From Fragilaria crotonensis (Eukaryota; Bacillariophyta; Fragilariophyceae; Fragilariales; Fragilariaceae), in the NCBI GenBank assembly GCA_022925895.1, contig JAKSYS010000751.1:1-27584 (forward strand): DNA of 27,584 nucleotides, given 5' to 3'. Each line of letters starts with the position of its first letter. Position 1 is the first letter of the stretch. The position numbers and the translations under genes were made by a program. Below the pieces are notes generated by a model. The model did not search any database. It saw nothing but the letters and a program-made list of their open reading frames with translations, and was not told the DNA's origin. Shown here in pieces: positions 17,227 through 26,841 of this stretch.

Positions 17227-18090
17227 TCAATAATCATAGTCACACGTTTCATTGTAGAAGACGCTCGCCAGTGCACCTGGGGCTTCAATGGCCATTTCTG
17301 CGGCCAGTTCATTTTCATGCTTGTGCTCTTGCCTGTCCTTTGCCCGCGACTGGAATGTTGGCAATCGTCCTCGTTGAACATTTGCCACTTGAAATTTGTG
17401 TCCATGAAAGACTCTCTCATGATATCCCGCCCACTGTGTCAAGTGATGCAAAGTGATGCTTAAACAGGATGGCACATCCAGGGGCAGATCTACTGGTTGA
17501 CCGCCAACAGGCGGGATTGCCACATGCGGTACATGAACAAAAAAATCGCAATGTGCGGCCAGCTCCATTGGAAGTCCCTTGTTACTTTTGCTCAAAACGA
17601 CACAGTAGTTACCACTACTACTTTGTGAAAGAAATGGCTTTGTATGGACCGGATACGACAGTGGCAAAGCTGCGCTGCGGCTCGATGGCGTGTTGTTCTC
17701 CTCCAAAGGACCTACAACTCGTATCGAATCATGTTGAATGTTGTGCGCTGATGGGTATCCTGCTGGACTGTAGGCCCCTGCCGCACCGACACACAGGAGG
17801 CCCATGAGTGTCTCGCAATTGCAGCCGCCATTTTCGTCGTTGATGGATCGTCGGAGATACGCCACGGCTTGATTCCATACTGGGAATGCCACAATATCGA
17901 CATGTTTCGATGCCCCATGTGATCCCTCCGTATTACACTTGTCGTACCCAACAAGAATAACTTGAGTGACAGCAAAGGCAGCGGCGCATCGAAGGATGGG
18001 ACCCAAATTGTTGGATTTCTTGGGATTCTCAATCAAAAGGAAAATTCTGGGAGGTAAAAGTGGTGTGGCTGATGCTTCATTGTCGCTCAT
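17227..18090 (-). CDS. SpoU/TrmH-like (SPOUT) RNA methyltransferase-fold protein
   Basis: 287 residues from the ATG at 18090 (MSDNEASAT); the frame upstream reaches only a TTG. The start of the SpoU domain is clear: RIFLLIENPKKSNNLGPILRCAAAF holds motif 1 (N, G and R spaced as usual), then VTQVILVGYDKC and HGASKHVDIVAF. Motif 2 is weak: VVLSKSNKGLPMELAAHCDFF stands where SpoU proteins usually have a G-E pair. Motif 3 reads LDVPSCLSITLHHL instead of the usual L-N-V-S. The family 2'-O-methylates ribose in tRNA or rRNA using SAM bound in a trefoil knot. With two motifs altered, activity here is uncertain. The C-terminal tail is rich in Lys, His and Glu. Its stop lies 15 bp from the stop of the convergent CCA enzyme, so the 3' UTRs must overlap. 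Confidence 0.8.
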   Translation of the reverse strand: MSDNEASATPLLPPRIFLLIENPKKSNNLGPILRCAAAFAVTQVILVGYDKCNTEGSHGASKHVDIVAFPVWNQAVAYLRRSINDENGGCNCETLMGLLCVGAAGAYSPAGYPSAHNIQHDSIRVVGPLEENNTPSSRSAALPLSYPVHTKPFLSQSSSGNYCVVLSKSNKGLPMELAAHCDFFVHVPHVAIPPVGGQPVDLPLDVPSCLSITLHHLTQWAGYHERVFHGHKFQVANVQRGRLPTFQSRAKDRQEHKHENELAAEMAIEAPGALASVFYNETCDYDY

Positions 18091-18570
18091 ATCGTGGTTG
18101 TTATGGGTGTATTTATCTGGGGAGGATGCGTGATATACGTATGATCGGTTGGAGATATCTTGCAATGCCTCGATTACTGTGGGAACTATGCTTTCTCTCG
18201 ACTGGCGTCAAAACTTGGAGGGGTCCGTCGCCAAGTGTGCTGATCCGCCTTACGTTGGGAACACTGGTGATGGATGCAGTATTTCAAATTTCAACCGATT
18301 TGTGCTTTCTCGAAGTGAGTGATCGGTGATCGGTGATCGGTGATCGGTGATCGAACATGGAAGTGGCGCCATGATGGATTCAGAACGTACGACCAACTTA
18401 CGTTATTCGACTACTGTATTTGTACTGTTACCTGGTACTGTAGTACTAGGTACGAGTAGCGGTCCACTAAAGTACATGCATATTTTTATTTTTATAGAAT
18501 ACAAATATGTATGTGTATCATATCGTCACCCTAAGTTGTACATAGGATTGTGCTTGTACATACTTGTGTC
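18091..18570. other. intergenic between divergent SpoU-like and P4H genes
   Basis: It contains the GTGATCG tandem repeat (18319-18353) and a small GTAC-type cluster near 18415-18460 (TACTGTA, GGTACTGTAGTACTAGGTAC). No gene is seen. It probably serves as a two-way promoter region. Confidence 0.5.
18319..18353. repeat. GTGATCG x5 tandem repeat
   Basis: Five perfect head-to-tail copies of a 7-nt unit, with no spacers. Confidence 0.9.
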
Positions 18571-20163
18571 ATGACGAAAAACATAAATCGACCTTTGTTG
18601 AAACCAACGATGACATTTGTGTTCACTGTACTTCACCTATTCTCGTTCGCTGTCCTCCTTCTGGCAGGATATGGCGTTGGTCAGGAGGAACAGACCTGTT
18701 CCTGGAATGATCTCAGTTGCTACCAGGATCCACATTTGAAGGAAATTCAGGTTGACCTTGGCAAAGGCGTCAATGAGACATTTTTGGCATACTTTCCACC
18801 CGATGTATCCACTTTTTATCGGGAGGAACCCTTCTCCCGCAAGCCCATTACGCCAACCTTCAATGGTCAATTTGGAAAGTTTATCAATTTGAGCCCGAAA
18901 CCAATCACCATTCTTTGGTAAGTTCCAGTAGCTGACTGAACTGACGATCATTTCTGAAAGAGTTCGCATTTTGACCCATCAACTTTGTGTTTTCAACACA
19001 GGTCGTCCGGTGACAGAAGATCGGATGTGTACATTTCTGACACGGCACCCTTTCAAGCGTCCGCAACTGCCACTTTTCCAGGCCATGTGTTTTTGGTGAA
19101 GTTGAAGGATAAACCGGACAAGGTAATTCATCAATGGAAAGTCACTAGAGGCAAAGTTCTGTATGTCTACGATCCGATTGAGTTGGGTACACTCAAGCTT
19201 ACGGACCTCAGCGCCCAAGAACGCGAACGTTACAACTTGCAAAAAGACAATCTTAAGTTTGCAGAACAGTACAAGGCTGCGACAGGAATCGACTACTTGA
19301 GCCTATACCCGTTGCGTCCCAGGCCCACAAATCCGATGTGGCCAGCAGATTACTTTGGTCAGGAACACAGTGTGTTATCCCGAGAGACTCATTTTGAAGC
19401 CCTGCCTCCGCAAGAGTTCTTGAAGAGTATCACGCCTGCTGTGCAGAATCAGCCTGTTTTGAAAGAATACCGCAACGTTGATAGTGAGGTGCTCAACATG
19501 ACACTCAAGGTCCTCTCATGTGCCCCTCGCGTGTTTGAGATCAAAAATTTCATGTCCAAGGTAGAAATCGACCACGTAATGAAACTTGCCACCGGCATGA
19601 CCCTGCATCAAAGCTCAACCAAGGCTGGCGACAGTGGTGACAAACGCCTTGACGACGAGACTCGTAACTCCCGGAACTCCTGGGTCCCTCGCGGGCAGTC
19701 CGCCATTCTTGACGCCATTTATCGTCGGGCAGCAGACTTGATGCAGCTCGATGAGGCCTACATGCGAACCCGCCAAAGAAACGAAATGCCACTCTTGAGC
19801 GCCAAATCTTCCAATGCGGAATTGTTGCAGCTGGTGCACTACGATGTCGGACAACAATACACGCCGCATCACGACTTTAGCGTCCCAGCCGCTGTTCCTG
19901 GTCAACCGATGCGCTTTGCTACCATTTTGTTTTATTTGAATGAGGGCATGGAGGGAGGGGAGACTACCTTCCCTCGTTGGCTCAACTCAGAGGACCCAGG
20001 ACCACTGAAAGTTGTACCGGAGGTTGGCAAGGCCGTGCTTTTCTACTCTCTCCTTCCAGACGGGAACATGGATGACCTTTCACAACATGCTGCAGCCCCA
20101 GTTACAAGTGGAGAAAAGTGGCTCATAAATCTATGGACATGGGACCCGATGATGAAATTTTAA
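18571..20163 (+). CDS. prolyl 4-hydroxylase-like 2-oxoglutarate/Fe(II) dioxygenase
   Basis: Two exons: 18571-18917 and 19002-20163. The 84-nt intron has a GTAAGT donor and an ACACAG acceptor, and a Trp codon is split across it. The product is 502 residues. A signal peptide or anchor follows the start (TFVFTVLHLFSFAVLLLAG), so the protein probably enters the secretory path; the ATG at 18610 is an alternative start. The C-terminal catalytic domain shows VFEIKNFMSKVEIDHVMKLA, the iron-binding HxD in YTPHHDF, FLNEGMEGGETTFP written here as LYLNEG-type (read LNEGMEGGETTFPRW), LFYSLLPDGNMDDLSQHAA with the distal His, and SGEKWLINLW with the 2-oxoglutarate Lys. The N-terminal part (GKFINLSPKPITILW and following) is beta-rich, and its role is not known to me. 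Likely substrates are proline residues of secreted or wall proteins; this is inferred from the family. Confidence 0.9.
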
Positions 20164-20232
20164 CAAGATCGATAAAATCTTAGAGAATTGTATTCGAATG
20201 AATTCGGCCCCCGTTATCACGATGGCCCCTTC

Positions 20233-21806
20233 TTAAAGAATATACTTTGATAGGTCGGTTTTGGTCACGTCGTCCGATAGTCTCTTCTGCACCAACTCCT
20301 TGTCAACAACTACAACTGTTCCCGGCTCTTTCTCCGCAGCCTCAAAGCTAATGTCCTCCATGATGCGTTCAATAACGGTATGGAGTCGTCTCGCCCCGAT
20401 GTTCTCAACAGTTTTGTTGAGCATAGCAGCCATGCGAGCCATTTCGCGGATAGCGTCGTCTCTGACCTCCAGCGTCACTCCCTCTGTTCCGATAAGTTCA
20501 ATTTGCTGTCGAACAAGCTGAATGGACATAGCACAAAGAGTTAGTCGCAACATTCGAGCATGGCGACGGCTACGAAGCCAGAACTTACATTTGTCACTGG
20601 CTCAGTCAGAATCCTGTATAAATCGTCTTCGTTAAGCCCTTTCAACTCAACACGTATTGGGAGACGTCCTTGCAGCTCGGGAAGCAGGTCGCTTGGCTTG
20701 ACCGAATGGAAAGCACCGCAGGCAACGAAGAGAATGTAATCCGTATTAACATTTCCATGTTTGGTGCTGACCGTGGTTCCTTCAATAACCGCTAGCAGAT
20801 CGCGCTGGACGCCCTCAGAGCTGGCGTCTCCACCACTTCGATAACCATAATCCGAGGAGGTACAAATCTTATCAATCTCGTCGATGACAACAATGCCACT
20901 TTCTTCCACGGCCGCAATCGCCTCTTTCTTAACGTCAACGTTCTCCATAAGTTTTTCAATTTCGATCTCAAGAAGCACCTCACGAGCTTGAGAAATCGGC
21001 ATTTTCTTTCTGTCAGTCGGGGCCTTCTTCGCAAGTTGCGCATTCAAGCCTCTCAGGACTTCGTCGATATCAATAACTGTGTCGTTCCTGCCAAAAAAGG
21101 TTCCAGCCGAGGGATTCGACGCACCTGCTGGGATATCAACGTCAACCTCTATGTCGTCCAAATTTCCTTGACGGTACAATTCCCGAAAAGCCTCCTTTCC
21201 TTGATTTCCTTCATGATTACCAGTCAATAGAATCAATATACGATCCTCCACCAACTGTTTTGCTGCTTCGCGTAACTTCTCCCTCTGGGTTCTTTTGATC
21301 ATTGTGATGGAAACCTCTACGAGATCACGAATGATTTGGTCGACATCCCGTCCATGAAATCCGACTTCAGTAAATTTGGTCGCTTCGACCTTCAAAAAGG
21401 GAGCATCTCCCAAGGCCGCCGTCCGCCGTGCTATTTCTGTCTTACCACAACCGGTGGGACCAATCATGAGCACATTACGTGGCGTGACGTCCTTCATCAT
21501 GTCGGGTGGCAGCTGCTGCCGTCTCCAGCGATTCCGCATCGCAATGGCAATGGCACGCTTGGCGTCCTGCTGACCCACAATGTGGAGATCGAGGGCTTTA
21601 ACAATATCACTTGGACGACCTTCGCTTCGATCTAGCGCGCCCTTGTCCACGGGGACGATGCTGACCTCCTCTGCATCGTCGACGACAACCGGAACGGGGA
21701 CTTCGGATTCGGGTGACTCGGTGGCACTCAACCAACGAGTGTTCACTCGTCTGGCATTCTGAGAAGCTAACCGAATCTGTGAGCGAAGGGAAGCGGAAAG
21801 AAGCAT
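20233..21806 (-). CDS. HSLU: HslU, ATPase of the mitochondrial HslUV protease
   Basis: Exon 1 runs from the ATG at 21806 to 20589. The intron (20588-20518, 71 nt) has a GTAAGT donor and a TTCAG acceptor in phase 0. Exon 2 runs from 20517 to the stop at 20233. The product is 500 residues. The N terminus is rich in Arg, Ser and Ala without acids (LLSASLRSQIRLASQNARR), as in mitochondrial presequences. PSDIVKALDLHIVGQQDAKR opens the ATPase. Walker A is GPTGCGKTEIARR, Walker B is IVVIDEIDKI, the pore loop region reads KFTEVGFHGRDVDQI, and QGRLPIRVELKGL precedes LTEPVTN. Exon 2 gives the small domain (GARRLHTVIERIMEDISF) and the C-terminal tail DLSKYIL that docks into HslV. The family is a hexameric AAA+ unfoldase, inherited with mitochondria and retained in several protists. 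It is convergent with the P4H gene, 69 bp between stops. Confidence 0.95.
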
Positions 21807-22260
21807 GGTGGTGGATGCCGATGGGTTTGTGATGGCAATCAACAAAGCAAGGCGTACTGAGGACTGTCAACTGTCAATCAAAGGAACGCAGTTGTGTTGC
21901 GAGTTGCGAGTCCTTCCACAAATGTCAGGAAAGAAACACACCGAAGGTTCCATGAGCCCTGATGTTGAACTCCACATTCCTGCCGGCCACTTGAGACTTG
22001 AGACTATCACCGGAGATGATACTCTAATAGTAGAATGTAGTACGTAGTACCGTAGAAAATTACTGTAGGAAGGTTTCACACAAAGCGTACAGTACGTTCT
22101 GAGAAATTATTAGCTTCTGTACCAGGTACTGTACTAGTACCACACAGTAATCCGGTGCCTCGATCGTACGAAAGACAAACTCGTCGAACGTGTCAAACGA
22201 AAATGTTAATGTTACATACCGCGTATCGTCGACATCATTTCTTTCATGTCCGTCGACATA
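21807..22260. other. intergenic between HslU and the transposase relic
   Basis: From about 22040 to 22145 it has GTAC-type words (TAGTACGTAGTACC, ACCAGGTACTGTACTAGTACC). Around 22200-22258 the minus strand still reads YVDGHERNDV, a continuation of the relic beyond its stop. Nothing else is recognised. Confidence 0.5.
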
Positions 22261-23564
22261 CTACCGGTAGTAACCTTTTCGTTGCGTGTTATAGGTGAAC
22301 CCAAGACGGTGCAACCAGTGCCAGCATGTTGGGATACTTAACGTGCTGATTTGATGTTCAGACAGAAACACTTCCTTTGTCCGCAAAGTAATATCCCTGT
22401 TGTAACTGTTACTATGCTCAATATTGGACCACCATTGCTTGAAAAGCTTTGGTATTAGGAGCACATCATGGCAAAAGCCATGCACCGATTCAACTGTTAA
22501 TGTGGCAAGGTTCTTCACTCCGAGCTGAATTATTTCATCCATTGCAATCGGGTACTTTGAAAAAGTAATGGTAATGGTCGCTTCCCACATCGAAGCAACT
22601 GCATGATTTGGATGTGGAAAAGATCCGTGATGCCGAAATTTGCTATTCCAATCGCGTACAGCACGATCATGAGTCGCCTCGCCTGTTCCATACCTAGAGG
22701 GTTGAGTTGTGAGCAGGCAACGGAGCAACACTTTTTCCATGATCACTGATTCATATGGAGTATCGCTAGTTGATAGGCAAGACATACTAGAATCATGGAT
22801 CGACCGCGAACCGCAAAGATGTCAGACAGTGACCATAGGTTGTCAGGATCACAACCCTCAATAACATTTTGCCACCCATTTTCACTTTTGTTAACTGATT
22901 GCAAGAGCTCTATGCGAACCTTTAGTAGATCTCGCGCATCATCTAATGGTGTGAGGAGTTTTACACCAAACAAATTACTACAGCAGGCATCTTGACTGTT
23001 CCATTTGGAGGAAAGAGAATTCAACAGCACTCCTCTAGTAGTATTAGTAGGCAAAGGTGTACTGGTAGTCTTGCCAACCATACTCTCCACACTCTTGTCC
23101 TCGGAGGGGTTTGGTTCTTGTACGAGATTACTCAGCAGAAGCGGGGGCAAAGCACCGATGGATGCTGCATCATGATTCATCTGCAGCAGGGGCATGGGAA
23201 TAGAAACAGCATCATGATTTCCTGTCTTTTGACGCTTGCTTGGTACTGCTTGTGGCTGTAGATCATTCGAGGGTGAAGACCGTGTTGCTGGTGGATTGAA
23301 GACATTTTTTGCGACAGCCAACACCCTATCCTTCCAACTGCCATCAAGAGGGACGGGATAAGGAACTTGAGTGTTCTTGTCGGTCACAATGTAAAACTTT
23401 TTTTGCTGAAACGTGAGCCGAAATATTCCTGTTGTATTCGTTCCATCAAAGCGCGACATCATTTGGCCATCAAAATCACAGCGAGGACTCCGCCCCATTG
23501 CAGCATTAAAAGTTCCTGCCTTAATTGAAGGTATGATTGTCCGGTCAACAAGGTTTGACTTCAT
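22190..23564 (-). pseudogene. broken transposase-like gene (DNA-binding N-terminal part of a DDE element)
   Basis: Two overlapping minus frames make up the relic: 23564-22743 (MKSNLVDRTIIPSIKAG...) and 22785-22261. The second ends in SIPTCWHWLHRLGFTYNTQRKGYY, and after an in-frame TAG the same frame continues VDGHERNDV. The helix-turn-helix W-x-x-x-LGF, then KG-Y and DGHER, is a signature I know from the region just before the DDE catalytic part of a group of eukaryotic transposases. No catalytic DDE part follows. The stop lies in a 9-nt insertion that creates the palindrome TACTACCGGTAGTA. The frame change between the two parts needs one missing base, perhaps in the TTT near 22818. The first part (Lys/Ser/Thr-rich, with RFDGTNTTGIFRLTF near the start) is unrecognised. 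The upstream frame continues past 23564 to a TAG at an AG-like acceptor, so a first exon may be missing. Confidence 0.55.
22259..22272. repeat. TACTACCGGTAGTA palindrome, copy 3 of 3, inside the relic
   Basis: It supplies the in-frame stop of the transposase-like relic, sitting between GY and YVDGHER on the minus strand. Removing nine bases of it would restore a contiguous KGYYVDGHER-like motif. Confidence 0.7.
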
Positions 23565-24406
23565 GAGTGCATCTACCCAAGTCTCCACTGGTAACCACTA
23601 ATTCCACAGTCGTCATTGCCGTGTCAGTGCATATCTTGATAAAGGCACTTCGTATTCTTGACGAAGTTTGAGTGCGAAGACTTTTGAGATTGCCTGACTC
23701 ACTCATACCACTCAAATCCTAAGATAATGATGAACACAATGGTTTGGGTGAGTCAGGCTAATGCTATGTGTGTGATAACTCCGACCGTGATTAATACCAT
23801 CGTAGATTCTCGTGCTTACCTCGTCAAAAATATTGCGCATCAGGACGTCTGAAGCCAAGTTTTACATAGGAGAATAATCGTGTGTGTAGAAAACGTATGG
23901 AGGCCTACCTCGGGTTTCTCGAACGTGAAACCAGCCATACAAGTACTCGACAACAATGTCATTCACGTGATGTACCAGTCGTATACTGTCTATGCACATG
24001 GATTGGTACAATATTTGGAGTGTATTTGGTGTATCATAAGTGTAGTGCATGGTTCCAGTACAAGTACGGTACTGTAGCTGCTCGTCAATCGAAGCAGCCA
24101 CGGATCTCTCATTCACGAACCATAGATCGCTCGAGAGGGTGTCGTGGAGTAATCTACCAGTATGCAACTTACACGAGGAAAGGTGAAGGAGACAAGACTA
24201 CGACATTTCGACAAATCGTGGCGCCACTCAAGTTCGGAACACTGCTCCTATGACACTTGGAAAAAACCTCATGGATATATGTATATGGCATAGAAATCAA
24301 ATCGTGTTGGTCTCTATTTTCGCGTCAACAGGTTCAAGACTATAATCCAAGACCAAAGCTAATTAGTACTGAAGTACTTGTCATCCTTGGTTCACAAATC
24401 GCCAAT
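23565..24406. other. intergenic between divergent relic and DUF6824 gene
   Basis: No gene is seen. It contains a strong inverted repeat (23692-23758) and scattered GTAC words. Open frames near 23880-24250 show no conserved motif. Confidence 0.5.
23692..23758. repeat. inverted repeat with AP-1-like cores
   Basis: GCCTGACTCAC (23692-23702) and GTGAGTCAGGC (23748-23758) are perfect inverted copies. Similarity extends inward for about ten more bases with a few mismatches, and the loop is about 25 nt. Each arm holds TGACTCA/TGAGTCA, a bZIP (AP-1/GCN4) core. It could be a transcription factor site pair, a short MITE end pair or an RNA hairpin. Confidence 0.75.
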
Positions 24407-25469
24407 ATGACAGGAGTGATGAAAACACAAGTTTTGTACAACCGTCGAGCCGTCGATTATAATGAGGGCAAGGCAATGGACGATGGCTATCAGCCTGGCC
24501 CTTGCGATGTGATTTGTGGGCGCGGCAAGCGAGCTATCCATCATCCAGGGAATGCAAGGTTCAGGTTGGCAATTTTGCTCCATCTGGACGTGTACCAGGA
24601 AGCCCGCACTAAGATTGATAAGTCCCTGGTTGTTATCAACATCGCGGATAGTTTCAAATCCGTCAACGGTGCGTTTATCAAGGAAAACGCGAAGAAAAAG
24701 GGTCAATGGGTGCAGCTTTGCGACCGGCTGACGGTAAGTCAATGAATTATTTGGGAAGACCCTGTCCTGATATCTATGAGCTAACCTACATTCTTGTCAG
24801 CGCGAAAAGATTGGTCATGCTCTTCGTGATACTATCATGTCCAGAGTTGCCGAAGGAAGGAACTCCGAAGACATCAAACAGTTTGCTGAAGTGACGACGC
24901 TTGATGATCTGATGAATATGAGTCCGTCAGATTTGGAAAATGTGGAAAGGCAACTGAGGCTGGGCGGACCTATCACACGCCCTTTTCACGTCAAATCTTC
25001 GGGAAGTGGTTCCATAACGATGACTGCGCTAATGAAATTGAGTTGTTCGGATTTGGAAAAGACTGAAACAAAACTCAGGTCTGGTGGCCCCACCATTCCT
25101 TCTTGTCTCGTCGATTCGAAGGAGGATACCTCGATGTCAACGAGAAATAACGACATCACAACCGTGCATCACGAAGCGGTAAAGCGAATGCGTCCCTTGA
25201 GCCGTTCAGATCGCCAGCTATCGGACCAGTTTGCTCCCATCCGATTGGATGATATGGACTCGATTGACATGTCCGTTCTTCATGCATTCTCTTCAAATTA
25301 CTGGCTCGGAGAGCCTGCCGGTAAAGACCAAATGCGTCGAGATTCCGACTTCAATGGAGAAGTCTCAGCCTTTGTAATGGACCTGTTGGAAGGGTATGAA
25401 GAAGGGTTTGAGTGTGAATCAAGAAGGGCAGCTCACTTCAAGGCCTTGTTGAGTGGCTGTGTGGAATAG
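24407..25469 (+). CDS. DUF6824-domain protein with a duplicated motif
   Basis: Two exons: 24407-24733 and 24801-25469. The 67-nt intron has a GTAAGT donor and a TGTCAG acceptor in phase 0, giving 331 residues. The ATG at 24407 is the first in frame; upstream there is only a TTG. Residues about 32-119 match the DUF6824 pattern: CDVICGRGKRAIHHPGNARF, then KSLVVINIADSFK, GAFIKENAKKKGQWVQL and, across the intron, LTREKIGHALRD. This domain is common in diatom proteins, often in large families, and its function is not established; nuclear or DNA-linked roles have been suggested but I cannot support one here. A 35-residue unit occurs twice (about 141-175 and 181-215): LMNMSPSDLENVERQLRLGG and LMKLSCSDLEKTETKLRSGG. 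The C-terminal 80 residues contain acidic and hydrophobic patches (LDDMDSIDMSVLHAF, FVMDLLEGYEEGF) that resemble activation regions, an inference only. Confidence 0.85.
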
Positions 25470-26841
25470 GAGAACAAGTCACGCAATGTAACATCATTAG
25501 TTTTGGTAAGCCTAACAGTGAAAAACAGCTAGTCTATTTCATACAATTACTCTTGTACATCGCTCTACCGACGGTAGGATTCCTCTTCACTCCTTTCAAT
25601 TCTCGATCCGATGCCGAAAACAAGAGAGAGGGAAAGGCTGGTGAGTGCATTCGAACCTTGGCATCAAGCGAAAACAGCATGTGGAACACAAACGAACAAT
25701 CACAAGCGGAGATTTGCCGTCCGGCACTATTGTTTAATACCACTTGCAGCAAATGTCGACGCGCTCGAGCAAAAGTCAAAAACGTTAACATCGCGCGGCA
25801 GATATTTCTGTACAGAGAAAACGTGAGGTTTTGAATGCAGGCTATGCAGCCATTCGTACGGATTTAGGGTGAGGCATTTCTTTTGTCGTCGTTGCGTCCA
25901 TTAAAAGTCTCTTGCGTTTCAGTAGCTTTTGAGTACCGGTACGTAAAAAGGATATAATGCGACACAATCACAACGCGCAACACTATTAGAGTCTGTAGTA
26001 CTATACTCGAGTGCATTTTACATGCGAATGTCACAGTCATTCTATCTTCCTTGCAACGACATGCGGTCATTTATTCGCCCTTTATATGTGTAGCATATGT
26101 GTATTTATTTTGTCTTTTGTCGTCTTCGTCGTGAAAAAGTGCAGATCCTTGCTTCTTGGTTCTTGATATCGCTTCGACTCCACACCACATGTTCTTGGAG
26201 CTTGGAGTGCTTGTACCCGAAAATCTAAAATCAACTATACCGGTACCACTACGCAGAGGTTTGTTTGATGAGCACTATTCGGAGTACAATTAAACGACAT
26301 TGTGAAGTATGCTCAAGAATAAGCACAAAAACGAACCCAGGATGTCGGCGGAATGACCAGGAGACAAGCCTACAGAGATAATCGGAACGTAGAGTACTCC
26401 GTACGAGTGATAATTGTATCGTTCAGTACGCATGAAAAGCCCAATGACAAGTTCGCAAGAGGAGTGGAACGCGTGGTTTCCTTGTGATGCTCGAGTGCAC
26501 GTGATACACTCACCCCCCCCCCCCCCCCCCGACTGTCTCAAACGAGGGTTCTTATAGGAAGTGGTGGGCATCATCTGTCGTCCATCCTTGTATCACGATA
26601 TGACTTCGGTAGCTGAAGGACAAGTATCGCCGCAAAAACAAACTGACCCGAGGCAGTCCGAAAGCAACTTGTACCAGGGTTGGAAGAGGATCGTATCATA
26701 GTAAGTCGTCATTCGACTCTTCCTGGTAGGACTGACAGAAGGACCCGCAAAATGGTGATAGCGAGTCTCGAGCTTTGAAAAATCTCCTCAGAAGGAAGTA
26801 TATGTATGCTCGCCTCACAGCACGTTCCCATTTCCCGTTTC
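25470..26841. other. 1.4 kb intergenic region
   Basis: No gene is supported. An ATG frame at 26605-26700 ends at a perfect GTAAGT, but no acceptor restores a believable protein. A poly-C run of 18 lies at 26513-26530. GTACCGGTAC-type palindromes occur near 25934 and 26240, and ACTCCGTAC near 26397. The 3' ends of the DUF6824 gene (left) and of the membrane-protein gene (right) fall here, so the genes converge. Confidence 0.5.
26513..26530. repeat. 18-nt poly-C tract
   Basis: An uninterrupted run of 18 C. It is prone to length error in sequencing and could form an i-motif or, on the other strand, G-quadruplexes. Confidence 0.85.

Noticed and set aside
18319-18353. CRISPR-like array
   Set aside because: It is a plain 7-nt tandem repeat without spacers, in a eukaryotic context.
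22744-22786. Mini-intron GTATGT...CAG (42 nt) joining the relic's two frames
   Set aside because: It would be shorter than any intron here and the spliced frame runs at once into TGA.
26290-26574. Minus ORF with poly-Gly
   Set aside because: The Gly run is only the translated poly-C tract; the rest is unconserved.
26605-26700. First exon starting MTSVAEGQVSP and ending at GTAAGT
   Set aside because: The donor is good, but the nearby acceptors give an immediate stop or a tail overlapping the opposite gene; no family is recognised.
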